64,000 nt of DNA from Lichina pygmaea (taxonomy: Eukaryota > Ascomycota > Lichinomycetes > Lichinales > Lichinaceae): positions 4,484,202 through 4,548,201 of the forward strand of contig OY730171.1 in NCBI GenBank assembly GCA_963422465.1, given 5' to 3'. Of this stretch, positions 21,679 through 32,769 are shown piece by piece. Each line of letters opens with the position of its first letter. The stretch's first letter is position 1. The translations under genes and the position numbers were made by a program. Below the pieces are notes generated by a model. That model did no database searches and was not told the DNA's origin. It saw nothing but the letters and a program-made list of their open reading frames with translations.

Positions 21679-23484
21679 TGTTACGACCCAGGAGGAACAC
21701 AGTCTTTATTTTTTTTTTTTTTTGATTTGATTCTTACACTGTTTGTAGCTTTACAGCCATGCAGATCTTCCAGCTAATAGTGAACTTCTTCAGAAAACCT
21801 TTAAAGGAATAAAAACTGAAGACAGGGAGGTGACTAGAAAGTGTAGCAAAAGGAAATCTTGTAGTGTCTGGTAGGAAAAGCTTCTAGATGTTGGAGTGTG
21901 AATAGTGAAGTTTGAAAGCCAGATTAAATTGGTTTAGTCTTTTCAAAGACATAAACCAGTACAGAAACTTCTGTAGAAGCTCTGGGTTTGAAATAATAGT
22001 AGTGAAATCTTGGGGGTTAAAGAGAGCATGTTGTCTTTGACTTGAGTAGAGAGAGCATGAAGAGGTGATATGCTTTACTGTCTCTTCTGCTTGACCACAC
22101 ATGCATAGGGGGGTAGGAAAGTCAGAGACTCCAGCTCTGAAAAGAAAACTTGCTAGACCAATTCTCCCAGTTCTGGTTTGCAGTAGTAGACTTGCCTCAG
22201 CTTTCTGTAGCTCTTTGTAGAGCTTTAGGTTGTTGTAGTGAGGTTTTTGGCAAAACACCTGCCATCCAGCATAGCCTTTTCTTTTCTTCTCCTCCCATTG
22301 GTTTTCCCACTCTTTAGTAAAGAGTATTTGTAGTTCTTTCTTTGAACTAGCCTGGTTAGTAGTTATTTGACTTAACCAAGTGAACTTCCAATTAGGAGAG
22401 ATAGTTGAGGATTTCTTTAAAGGTTTCCTCAGTGAAGAAGCATAGGAAGAAATAGTAGAAAAGGTACTGTCAAGAAAGTCTTTCAGAGAGGAGGTTTGGA
22501 TAGAAGATAGAAAACAAGCTGTGCGAAATTTAAAATAGAGATCTAGAGGTAAAAGAAAAAGCTCACTCTCTAATAGAAAAGAAGGAGTGGCTTTGAAAGC
22601 ACCCCCAATAAGTCTCAGACATTTGTTTTGGAATATGATAAGAGAGGAAATATTAGAGGATTTTCTGAGTGGGTTGAACCAAATTCCCACTGCATAGCTC
22701 AGTACAGATCTGAGTATTGCAGTGTACACAAGGCGTGCTGTGAGAACTGGAAAGCCCCAGGTGGAGTAAGAGGTTCTAGAAAGAGAAGATAGTGCTTTTT
22801 GTGCTTTTTGAAGAATAATTCTCTGGTGTTTGTGCCAGTGGAGTTTGGCATCCAGGTACACTCCCAATACTCGCACAGTCTTTATATACTCACAGAAAGC
22901 AGCAGACAGGATACTGGACAGAAGTACCAGACAGTGTGGCACGGGAACCAGTCACGTGACCGGTGAGACAAACCAGGGGGTGCTCGCCACAGCATGCATA
23001 TGCACGAGCAAGTGAGCAAAGTGAGCAGAGCTCACCCAGCTCGCCGCAGCGTGCATGAAAAGTGAGCAAAGTGAGCAGAGCTCACCCAGCTCACCGCAGT
23101 GTGCATGAAAAGTGAGCAAAGTGAGCAGAGCTCACCCAGCTCACCGCAGTGTGCATAAACTGTGAGCAAAGTGAGCAGAGCTCACTGATCTCACCAAGTG
23201 AGTAAAGTGAGCAGAGCTCACTGTGCTCACAAACTGGGCACTATATAGTCTGGCGATAGTTCCCCTATGGAATAATCATCTTCAACTCATGTTGTGATCC
23301 AGACAACTAGATCTACTTCAATACAATCCTTTTGTACAAAGCTGTTGATCAGGTGTCACCACCACCACATTCCACCAAACCCCTTCACACTCCTTGACAC
23401 TCCTCTCCTGCGAGAACCAACCCACCTTCCACCTCTCGCCCTAATCCTATACTCAGATAGGACAGTATGGTACAGACCACAACA
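21679..23484 (+). repeat. Family A LTR, left copy of element 2, split by LINE A5
   Basis: TGTTACGACC at 21679 to ...CACAACA at 23484. About 630 bp are left when LINE A5 (21710-22873) and one TSD are removed. The U3 repeats here are about 50-bp units with arms GTGAGC and GCTCAC around CGCAGCGTGCAT, four to five of them between about 22985 and 23240. The TATA-like CTATATAG is near 23242. Confidence 0.92.
21710..22873 (-). mobile_element. LINE A5, 5'-truncated copy (1164 bp), TSD 12 bp
   Basis: A T-rich tail (minus-strand poly-A) at 21710-21724 is followed by GATTTGATTCTTACACTG, the reverse complement of the LINE 3' end. The rest matches LINE A3 at 41225-42378. CACAGTCTTTAT flanks it at 21698-21709 and 22874-22885. 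It encodes the last third of ORF2 (minus strand, stop at 21884), from VRVLGVYLDA onward with no break. By eye I find only about one substitution against A3 (the codon giving GVSDF here, GVPDF in A3), so this is a very recent insertion. Confidence 0.95.
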
Positions 23485-26400
23485 CTTTGAAGACCCTCAA
23501 GGATGAGTACCTCAGGAGCAACCAACCCCAACTTCCCAGATGGAAAGATTAGTGTCGCCAAGCCAGACCTGTTCTACAGTGAAAGAAACAAGGTTGACGA
23601 CTGGCTCATGCAACTCCAAGTCTACTTTCAATTCCAACCAGAGACGAAGCTGCCCAAGGACAAGTGGCCCCTCTTCGCAACCACTTACATGAGAGGCAAT
23701 ACTTATTGATGGATCAAGCCCGATGTCAACAAACATCTCTCAGGAAATGGAGACCACAACAGCACAACAGAATGGATGATGAAATAGACACAATTCAAGG
23801 ACAAGATCAAAAGGATCCTTGGACTATCTAACAAAGACAAAGTGGCTATACAAATGATCCAGCACATCAAACAACAACACTCAGCCGCAGAGTACACTAC
23901 GCAGTTCAAACAATACTCAGTACTGACTGACTGGGACAACAACACCCTGATAGTCATGTACTGACATGGACTCAAGGAAAACATGAAGGATGAAATCACC
24001 TTCAACAGACGAGTGGTCAACACACTAGACAAACTCATCACACAAGCAATTGACATCAATAACAAACTATTTGAGCAAGCGATGGAGAAACACCACGACA
24101 GAGGATACAGCTGCCCTGCATGGCATGTGAGCAACCACTACAAGCCACCTAACAAGGCACCACCACATAACCCATATGGCTATGCACCCATGGAACTGGA
24201 TGCAGTCCACCACAAGGGAAAGTTCACGAAGAGAAGGAACAACAAAAAAGAGAAAGCACTGAAGTGCTATGTCTGTGGCAAGCTAGGCCACATGGTGAAA
24301 GACTGTTGTTCAAAGAACAAGGTGCACTGACAGCAACTTAATACACTTGACGGAGACTGGAATGTCATCAAGCCAGAGGACCCACCAGGAGAGGCTCAGC
24401 TATCCCTCAAACAATAGGACAACTACGATCAGACATTGGAAGCAGCCCACCAACTGGTAACATCAGGAGGCAAGGACCTACCAGAACAGACAGGTCAGGA
24501 CAAGGGACAGAAGCTCTTAACCACCTCTGATGGGGACTGAGACAAACCCACGTCTATCAAAGAAGAAATACCACAAGGAAGCTATACTTACAGCATGGAC
24601 CCACGAAATCTACAGCACAGCGAACTACAGTGGAGGTTTTGCACAAAGCACTACTGCACCTACCACAAATAACTACAAAGGTACGGAGGACATTCACCCT
24701 ACCACACCACCTGCCACAAGCATTGGGTCAATTGTGAGAAGGATGTGTGTGAGATCCATCTTTGGGACAAACGCCAACACACCGCATTCCCCAGGCACAC
24801 ACATGACTGGCATGAACGCCTCATGTTCCTACAGCAAGGCAACAACCACAACTGCTACGTCAACAATTAGCAGTACTGCCTCAAGCCTGGATGTGACAAG
24901 CATCAGCAAGACAAATTCATGAACAGATTCCTCAGAACTGATGGGAATAGCTGGACCCATTGCCCAGTCAGTGGAAAGACACTTCAATCAGGAAAAGACT
25001 GAACTCCCTTGTCAAGGGGTGACATCAGGAGCTCAACAACATGACCCCTAGTAACACAAAGCACCTGCGATTGCCTGTGTCACTACACGCCAACATGCCA
25101 GTACAGACATACACACTTGTTGACTCTGGAGCCAGTGGAAACTACATTTCAAGACAACTTTACGATACTCTCGGCACTGGAAGGAGACACAAGCAGCAGC
25201 CCTATCAGCTCACGATAGCAAATAGACAGACAGAGCTAGTCTGCCATGAGACGCAGCCAATGGAAATAGTTACCGGACACTATGCTGAAAGGATCCACCT
25301 TGATATTGTTGAGTTGGCCACTCAGGATATCTATTTGGGGATGCCTTGGCTAAAGAAGCACAACCCAGTTGTTAACTGGAAGACAGGAGTACTCATGTTT
25401 AGGAACTGCACTAACAACACAGCTCAGACCTGTTACCAGCCGCAGAAGGCATGGACAGATAAGGGAAGGAGTCCTCAGTGGAACCTCACTGACAGAAAAG
25501 ACAACTCTCAAGAGAAGAGGTATGCCTTGACAGGCACACCCCAGAACCAGGTGGCCAAACAGTCAGAGATGAAGAGAGAGGAAGTTGTTAACCCTCTGGA
25601 GATCTCTGAAGAGTACTGGCCTGGGTATGATAACCTCTTTCAGGAAGAGACAACAACAGCAGTGTTGCCTAAGCACCAACCTTGGGATCATGAGATCAAG
25701 TTGCAACCAGGGACAGAGCCAGGATTTGGACCAATTTACTAGTTATCAGAGAAAGAGCTCCAAGTACTTCACGAGTACCTGGAGGAAAACCTGAAAAAGG
25801 GTTTCATTCAAGAATCTCAATCGCCAGCAGGATACCCGATACTATTTGCACCAAAGAAAGATGGAAGTCTTTGACTTTGTGTGGATTACAGGAAACTCAA
25901 TGACATTACTATCAAGAACTGATATCTGTTGCCAAATACAAACAAATTGCGAGACAGGATCAGCCAAGCTACAATCTTTACCAAGCTGGACTTGAAAGAA
26001 GCATACAACCTGATACGCATGAAAGAAGGAGAAGAATGGAAGACAGCCTTCAGAACCTGATACAGACACTACAAGTATCTGGTGATGCTATTCAGACTCA
26101 CGAACACACCAGCAACATGTCAAGCATTGATCAATAACATTATCAGAGCACACCTGGACCAAACAGCTATCACCTACCTGGATGACATTCTTGTCTACTT
26201 GAACACGCAACAGGAACATACCAAACACATGAAGGATGTTCTACGATACCTACAACAGGCAGGGCTCAAGCTCAACCTGAAGAAATACAAGTTCAACAAA
26301 CTGGAAGTTGAATTCCTCAGATACATCATAGGAATCAAAGGGATCAAGATTGACTCTGAGAAAATCAAAGTGATTCAGCAATAGCCAACACCGACATCAG

Positions 26401-28467
26401 TTAAGGAAGTACAAGTCTTCCTAGGATTTGCCAACTTCAACTGACAGTTCATAAAGAACTACTCACAGATGGCAACACCACTGACAGAACTCACAAAGAA
26501 GGACATGGAGTACTGGTGGACAGAGAGATAACAAAAAGCATTCCAACAGCTCAAGGACACTTGCACCAAGAAACCAGTTCTCCTCAACTTCAAGACAGGC
26601 CAACTGACACAAATCAAGACAGACACTTCAGATCAGGCAGTGGGAGCATGTCTATGCCAACAGGCAGACAGCAAGTGGCACCCAGTTGCCTACTACTCAC
26701 AAAAAATGACACAAGCGGAACAAAACTATGATATCCACGACAAAGAGCTACTGGCAGTCGTCAACACACTTGAACACTGGAGAGTGTACGTGGAAAGCAG
26801 TTCTGAACTCACTGTTCTCACAGACCACAAGAATCTGACAACGTTCACGATAACCAAGAAGCTGAACAGACAGCAAGTCAGATGGGCTGAACTCCTAGGG
26901 CAACACAAGTTCAAGATCTTGTACACCCCTGGACAAGACAATAGGAGAGCAGACGCACTAAGCTGACAAAAAGACCACATAGAAGATGATGAACACCAAG
27001 GAATAATCTTACAGCAGGACCAGCAAGGAAACCTGGTGCCTCAACCACAGATCAACAAGCTCACAGCAGAAGACACTGAAGAACTAACAAGGAACTACCA
27101 CGATAATCCAGCACATAGTCACCCAGGAATCTCCAAGACCACAGACCTTATCCAACAGGCAGGGAACAATGTCATTAACCTCTGACAACATGTCACAAAC
27201 TACATCAGCAAGTGTCTACTACACCAGAAAAACAAACATGGAAGATATAAGCCATACAGAGAAAGACACCTGAACACAATACTGAGAGGCCCATGGGAAG
27301 ACGTGTCAATGGACTTCATCACAAAGCTACCCAAGTCCAAAGACCCAGTCACAGGAATCACCTACAACTTGATTATGGTGATAGTGGACAGATTCACAAA
27401 ATATCTAATAGCAGTACTATTCAAGGAGACCCACACAGCAGAACAGTTGGGACACCTCTTACTGGACAGATTGGTCAGAGACCACAGAGTTCTGATCATG
27501 ATCATTACAGACAGAGATAAACTCTTCACATCCAACTACTGGAAGACAATCAGTGCAGCCATGGGAACAAAACCTAAAATGTCTACAGCCTATCACCCAC
27601 GAACTGACAGCCAGACAGAGTGAGCAAACCAAGTCCTGGAGACTTACTTACAGCATTACATCAACCAGACCCACAGCAATTGGGTACAGTTATTACCGGT
27701 GGCACAGCTGGCAATCAACCAGCACAGATCAGACTCAACAAAGGAATCACTATTTTTTGCCAATTTTGGACAACATGCGAACATCGGGATGCCAAGCAGA
27801 GCTTCACCAAACACGGAGAAAGCACTCCAACATGACAAGCTCCTACGACAAACACACACAATGATGAGGCACTATCTTCAAGAGACCTCAGAAAGAATGT
27901 AATGTCAAATAGACAAGAAATTGAAAATGGCACCTCAGCTAAAGAAGGGGGATAAAGTCTACCTCCTCACAAGAAATTGGAAAACAAAGAAACCAAAGAC
28001 AAAGAAACTTGACAACATCAAGGTCAGACTATTTTCAGTCAAAGAAAAAACAGGACCAGTCAACATCAAGATACGACTACCAAGGGATGCCAGAGTCCAT
28101 CCAAACTTTCATATATTGATGATTGAACCAGCCGACCAGAGCACACCCTTGCAGGAAACATTCCATTATCAACCTGAAGAAGAACAAGAGTTTGAAGTTG
28201 AACAGATCCTGGCTAGAAAAGGTCAGCAATACCTTGTCAAGTGGAAAGGATACCCAGACTCAGAAAATACCTGGGAACCACTCAAGAACCTCGTGAACTG
28301 CGAGCTTCTTCTGCGACAGTTTCAGCAGAAGCAGGACTGAACAGCTCGGCCTGCAGGAGGGATGTGTCAATGACTGATCAAGTTAAATCTTTGCCATCTG
28401 ACTCCATCTCTTTCACCAAGCACTGAAGCTTCTGCCTCACACAGACCTCAGCACCCTCCAACACCTT

Positions 28468-28782
28468 TCACTTCTGAGACAGACAAGTCTGCACTGTGGC
28501 AAGTTGTTTGAAGAGTGTATTATGTGTTGCCTTGTCAGTGGCTACATCCTCACAGAGGTTGTCCCGGGACATGTTCAGAGATTCCCAGGACACAGAGACA
28601 CAAGACCTTCCACGCCGAGTGCATGTAGCACATTTCAACTTATTGTCTTCTCCCAGCATCTGGAAGCACGGATGACCATGGAGAACACAAAAGTCACAGG
28701 GCATACGCAAAACAAAACCCTGATCGCAGATTTGAGCAGTAAGCTGAGTTCGGCTAACAGTTGCACATGACTTTGGAGGCAT
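28468..28782 (-). CDS. Antisense frame in chromovirus A copy 2, Cys-motif protein
   Basis: A 104-codon open frame on the strand opposite to the element, lying between its chromodomain end and its 3' LTR. The product starts MPPKSC and has two Cys clusters, CDFCVLHGHPC and CATCTRRGRSC, then SWESLNMSRDNL and a helical tail. The spacing resembles small zinc-binding motifs in hypothetical proteins that I recall near fungal transposons. Related frames lie at 61175-61552 and 5463-5654. The element is a fossil; whether this frame is expressed is unknown. Confidence 0.55.
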   Translation of the reverse strand: MPPKSCATVSRTQLTAQICDQGFVLRMPCDFCVLHGHPCFQMLGEDNKLKCATCTRRGRSCVSVSWESLNMSRDNLCEDVATDKATHNTLFKQLATVQTCLSQK

Positions 28783-28825
28783 GACCAGATTTCATCAAGA
28801 TGATGAAAGATGGAAAGGAGGATAG

Positions 28826-29419
28826 TGTTATGACCCAGGAGGAACACAGTCTTTATATACTCACAGAAAGCAGCAGACAGGATACTGGACAGAAGTACCA
28901 GACAGTGTGGCACAGGAACCAGTCACGTGACCGGTGAGACAAACCAGGGGGTGCTTGCCGCAGCATGCATATGCACAAGCAAGTGAGCAAAGTGAGCAGA
29001 GCTCACCCAGCTCACCGCAGCGTGCATGAAAAGTGAGCAAAGTGAGCAGAGCTCACCCAGCTCACCACAGCATGCATGAAAAGTGAGCAAAGTGAGCAGA
29101 GCTCACCCAGCTCACCGCAGCGTGCATAAACTGTGAGAAAAGTGAGCAGAGCTCACTGTGCTCACAAACTGGGCACTATATAGTCTGGCGATAGTTCCCC
29201 TATGGAATGATTGTCTTCAACTCATGTTGTGATCCAGACAACTAGATCTACTTCAATACAATCCTTTTGTACGAAGCTGTTGATCAGGTGTCACCACCAC
29301 CATGTTTCACCAAACCCCTTCACACTCCTTGACACTCCTCTCCTGCGAGAACCAACCTGCCTTCCACCTCTCGCCCTAATCCTATACTCGGATAGGACGG
29401 TACGGTACAGACCGCAACA
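28826..29419 (+). repeat. Family A LTR, right copy of element 2 (594 bp)
   Basis: TGTTATGACC at 28826 to ...CGCAACA at 29419, directly followed by the TSD TCTAG. Same U3 repeat type as the left copy but with fewer units; same GTCACGTGAC palindrome (28922-28931) and CTATATAG box. Confidence 0.94.
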
Positions 29420-29424
29420 TCTAG

Positions 29425-31415
29425 TTCCAGAACCAGGCTCAGAAAGCTCCCAGACTATCTCTGAGATACAGCTCTCCCAGGAGGTAACATGTGAAGAAGT
29501 GGAGCAAATTCTGGCCAAGAAGAAACCTTTCACAGCAGGAGCGAGAGACAAGCTGCCAAATGGATTTCTGAGAGCTCTGGGGCCTAGGTTCTGCCAAGCT
29601 CTAGCTATTCTGACTTCAACATGCTGGAAACTAGAGTACTTCCCTGAAAGATTTAAGAGTGCAAAAACAGTCTTCTTGAGGAAACCTGGCAAGGGAACCT
29701 ACAATCAAGCTAAAGCCTGGCACCCTATAGCTCTGCTAAACACAACAGGCAAGCTGATGGAAGCTATTGCTGCAGCCAGACTAAGCAAGATAGCAGAAGA
29801 AGCTGGACTATTGCCAGATATCCAGATGGGCTTTAGGAAAGGAAGATCCACAGAAGCAGCACTTTTCCTCCTAACCTCCCAAGTGGAAAAAGTCTGAAAG
29901 GAAGGCATGGTTGCATCTCTACTCTCACTGGATATCTCAGGAGCCTATGACAGAGTTCTCTCCAAGATACTACAGCAAATTCTGAAAAGAAAAGGAATAC
30001 CTGCCTGGCTAGCTTCCTGGATCTACTCCTTCTGTGATAAGCGCTCTACCACTCTTGTCTTTGATGATTCTGAGTCTTGTTCTATTCCTATTCATTGTGG
30101 AGTTCCTCAAGGTTCTCCACTATCCTCTATTCTTTTTCTATTCTACATTTCTGAATTGCATAAGACTGTGCATACTCCCTCTTCTGGTGTATCTGCCCTG
30201 GGGTTTGCAGATGATACAAATCTGCTTGCTTTTGGTCACTCCTTGAAAAGTAACCTTCTGAAGTTAAAGAACACACACCACAAATATCTATCCTGGGCTG
30301 CAAGACATGGAATAGTCTTCTCACCTGAGAAATATAAAATACTTCATTTTTCCAGAAGAAGATCAGACAATCTTCAGCTCAAGCTCAGACTGGGGAATGT
30401 GATTCTCAAACCAAAAGAAGGAGTGCGAGTACTTGGAGTGTATCTAGATGCAAAGCTCCACTGGCACAAACACCAGAGGATTATTCTTCAAAAAGTACAG
30501 AAAGCACTCTCTTCTCTTTCTAGAACTTCCTATTCTACTTGGGGCTTTCCAGTTCACACATCATGTCTGGTGTACACTGCTATACTGAGATCTCTACTGA
30601 GCTATGCAGTGGGGATCTGGTTTAACTCTCTAAGAAAATCCTCCAATATCTCTTCTCTTGTTTCATTTCAAAACAGATGTCTAAGACTTATTGGGGGTGC
30701 TTTTAAAGCCACTCCTTCTTTTCTATTAGAGAGTGAGCTTTTTCTTCTACCTCTAGACCTCTACTTTAAATTTCACACTGCCTGTTTTCTTTCTTCTATT
30801 CAAAACTCCCCTCTCAAATACTTTCTTGACAGTATCTTTTCCACTATTTCCAGCTATGCCTCTCTCTTGAAGAAACCTTTAAAGAAATCCTCAACTATCT
30901 CTCCTAAGTGGAAATTCACTTGGTTAAGTCAAATAACTACTAACCAGGCTAGTTCAAAGAAAGAACTACAAAAGGTCTTTACTAAAGAGTGGGAAGACCA
31001 ATGGGAAGAGAAGAAAAGAAGAAGCTATCCAGGCTGGCAGACTTTCTGTCAAAAGCCACACAAAAACAATCTGAAGCTCTACAAAGAGTTACAGAAAGCT
31101 GAGGCAAGTCTGCTACTGCAAATCAGGACTGGAAGAATTGGTCTGGCAAGTTTTCTTTTCAGAGCTGGAGTTCCTGACTTCCCTACCCCACTATGTGTGT
31201 GTGGCCAAGCAGAAGAAACTGCAAAACATATCATCTCTTCATGCTCTCTTTATTCAAGACAAAGACAACAAGTCTCTTTTAATCCCCAAGACTTCACCAC
31301 TATTATTTCAAACCCAGAGCTACTACAGAAGTTCTTGTACTGGTTTATGTCTTTGAAAAGACTAAACCAGTTTAATCTAGGTTTCAAACTCCACTATTCC
31401 CAATCTAATACCTAG
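29425..31415 (+). pseudogene. LINE A1 ORF2, C-terminal part (reverse transcriptase)
   Basis: Resumes after the chromovirus with PEPGSESSQT and carries the reverse transcriptase: PIALLNTTGKLME, GFRKGRSTE, LDISGAYD, CGVPQGSPL and the catalytic FADD box. The thumb (LGVYLDAKLHWHKHQ) and the C-terminal motif CVCGQAEETAKHIISSC follow. A TGA replaces the Trp of KVWKEG near 29895. No RNase H domain lies between thumb and C-terminus. The stop is at 31413-31415, followed by a 3' UTR ending AGTGTAAGAATCAAATAAAA. Confidence 0.88.
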
Positions 31416-31605
31416 ATTCTCTTCTCTTACCAGAAACTTCAAGATTCCTTTTGTTACATTCCCTAGTCACACCCTGCCTTCAGTTTTTATCCCTTCAAAG
31501 GTTTTCTGAAGGAGTTCACTAATAGCTAGAAGATCTGCATGGCTGTAAAGCTACTACCAGTGTAAGAATCAAATAAAATAAAAAAATAAAAAATAAAATA
31601 AAAAA

Positions 31606-32144
31606 TAGCTTGGCAGAAGTTGAGACCCAGAGCTTTCAGAAATCTATTTGGCAGCTCATCTTTTCCCCCTGCTGTAAAAGATTTCTTCTTGTTTAGGATT
31701 TACTCCACTTCTTCAGCAATAACCTTCTGGGAGAGCTGGATCTCTGGAGTACTCTGGGATCTCTCTGTACTTGGTTCTAGAGTGAGTGCTTTGGGAAAGA
31801 ACTGGACTGAGAATACTTTTATCTTCTTCTTAAAGGTTTTAGCTAGTCCTTCTTGAGTTTCCAAGTCTGGGACCAGAGAAAGATCAGGAGTCCTGTTGGC
31901 TTTTGTTTTTCCCCACTTTGCAAGCTTCCAGAATTTTGAAGAACTGGCTAGCTCATGGACTTGTTACCTGAAGGTGTTCTGCTTTCTCTCTCTGACTGCT
32001 TTTTTCTTGTTCTTGGTTACTTGCTCTAGATCTTCTTGGGATACCTGTTCTCTGAGAACTTGTCTTCTTACTCTTCTTTTCTCTCTAACCTTGTTCTGGA
32101 TCTCTTGATTCCACCAGGAAACTGAGTGGCCAGATTGCTTCTGG
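31606..32144 (-). mobile_element. LINE-A fragment fused to sequence X (chimera 3)
   Basis: Minus-strand match to LINE-A ORF2 residues about 300-480 (from QKQSGHS to the region before the RT), joined at 32144/32145 to the end of sequence X. It lacks the 3' part and tail, being cut at 31606 beside the tail of LINE A1. The junction with X falls at a different LINE position than in the other two chimeras. Confidence 0.85.
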
Positions 32145-32769
32145 CCACAGTTGTACTATGCCAGAACATAGTGTAGAGTTGGCACCCCCCCACAGGGTCT
32201 CTACCACACTTTCCCACAGTTCTGAGGTCTCTTGCACTCCACTATACATACTCACCCCTGGGATCCTGCTTTGGAGTGCTGGGTCACCAGCCCAGAGTCC
32301 ACACTCCAACTGTAGTTTGCTTTCTGAGCTTGTTGTTTGCAGTCTAAGCCTGCACTCCATACAAACTGGCATGTGCATCTGTCCTCTTGGGCTATATAGA
32401 CAGTCTTGTAGTAGGCCCAGGCCCTACCTCTGTCACTGCTATTATATACTATATCTCACAGCTGTTAACTGTTTCATGTTACCTTCACAGATCTCTTGTA
32501 CAAAGACTGACTATGCCTTGCAGATCTTACAGACTCTGCAGACTGTGCCAGCATCTGCAGGGCTGTCTTTCCAGTCCACTAACCAAGTAGAGAGAAGTTC
32601 TCCTTGGTCCACTGTCACCTGTGGAGCTCTGGTTGCACCTGTTGGCCCACTGGATAACCCAGTCCTCTGGCTCCAGATTGTGGATTGTATAAAAAGACTT
32701 TGTGGCAAGGTCTTAGGCAAAACCATCAAGCCAGCACTTTGGCTATCACACAGCTCTTAGGCACTGGAG

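Larger units (their letters stand above)
21679..29419 (+). mobile_element. Ty3/gypsy chromovirus, family A copy 2 (broken, complete structure)
   Basis: Both LTRs, a 5-bp TSD (TCTAG) and a full set of parts are present: 5' LTR 21679-23484 (split by LINE A5), gag from about 23503 with the zinc knuckle CYVCGKLGHMVKDCC near 24268-24312, protease about 25110-25200, RT about 25750-26390, RNase H about 26640-26960, integrase about 27050-28110, chromodomain about 28195-28330 ([17 protein letters not shown]), purine tract before 28826, 3' LTR 28826-29419. Without the LINE it is about 6.6 kb. Many breaks (roughly ten or more), so it is a fossil. It is younger than LINE A1, into which it inserted. The two LTRs differ at a modest number of sites, mostly CpG transitions, plus repeat copy number. 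Confidence 0.95.
18546..31605 (+). mobile_element. LINE A1, full length (about 5.3 kb without insert), split by a chromovirus
   Basis: Tad1-like non-LTR retrotransposon. The 5' UTR starts AACTCTTCCCAGAAC (18546), as in LINE A2; then ORF1 (19039-20430), ORF2 (20427 onward), the 3' UTR and an AAATA-rich tail ending near 31605. Chromovirus A copy 2 sits at 21679-29419 with the 5-bp TSD TCTAG (21674-21678 and 29420-29424). A1 is dead: the ORF1 start codon is ATA, and ORF2 has a TGG-to-TGA stop in the RT region (near 29895) besides the insertion. I cannot find a TSD for A1: its left neighbour is an LTR relic and its right neighbour a reversed LINE fragment, which suggests later rearrangement. Confidence 0.92.

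Noticed and set aside
32158-32760. A 200-codon plus-strand frame over X3
   Set aside because: It is antisense to X in the chimera and not kept in X1 or X2 in equivalent form. The product is Ser/Leu/Cys-rich with no domain.
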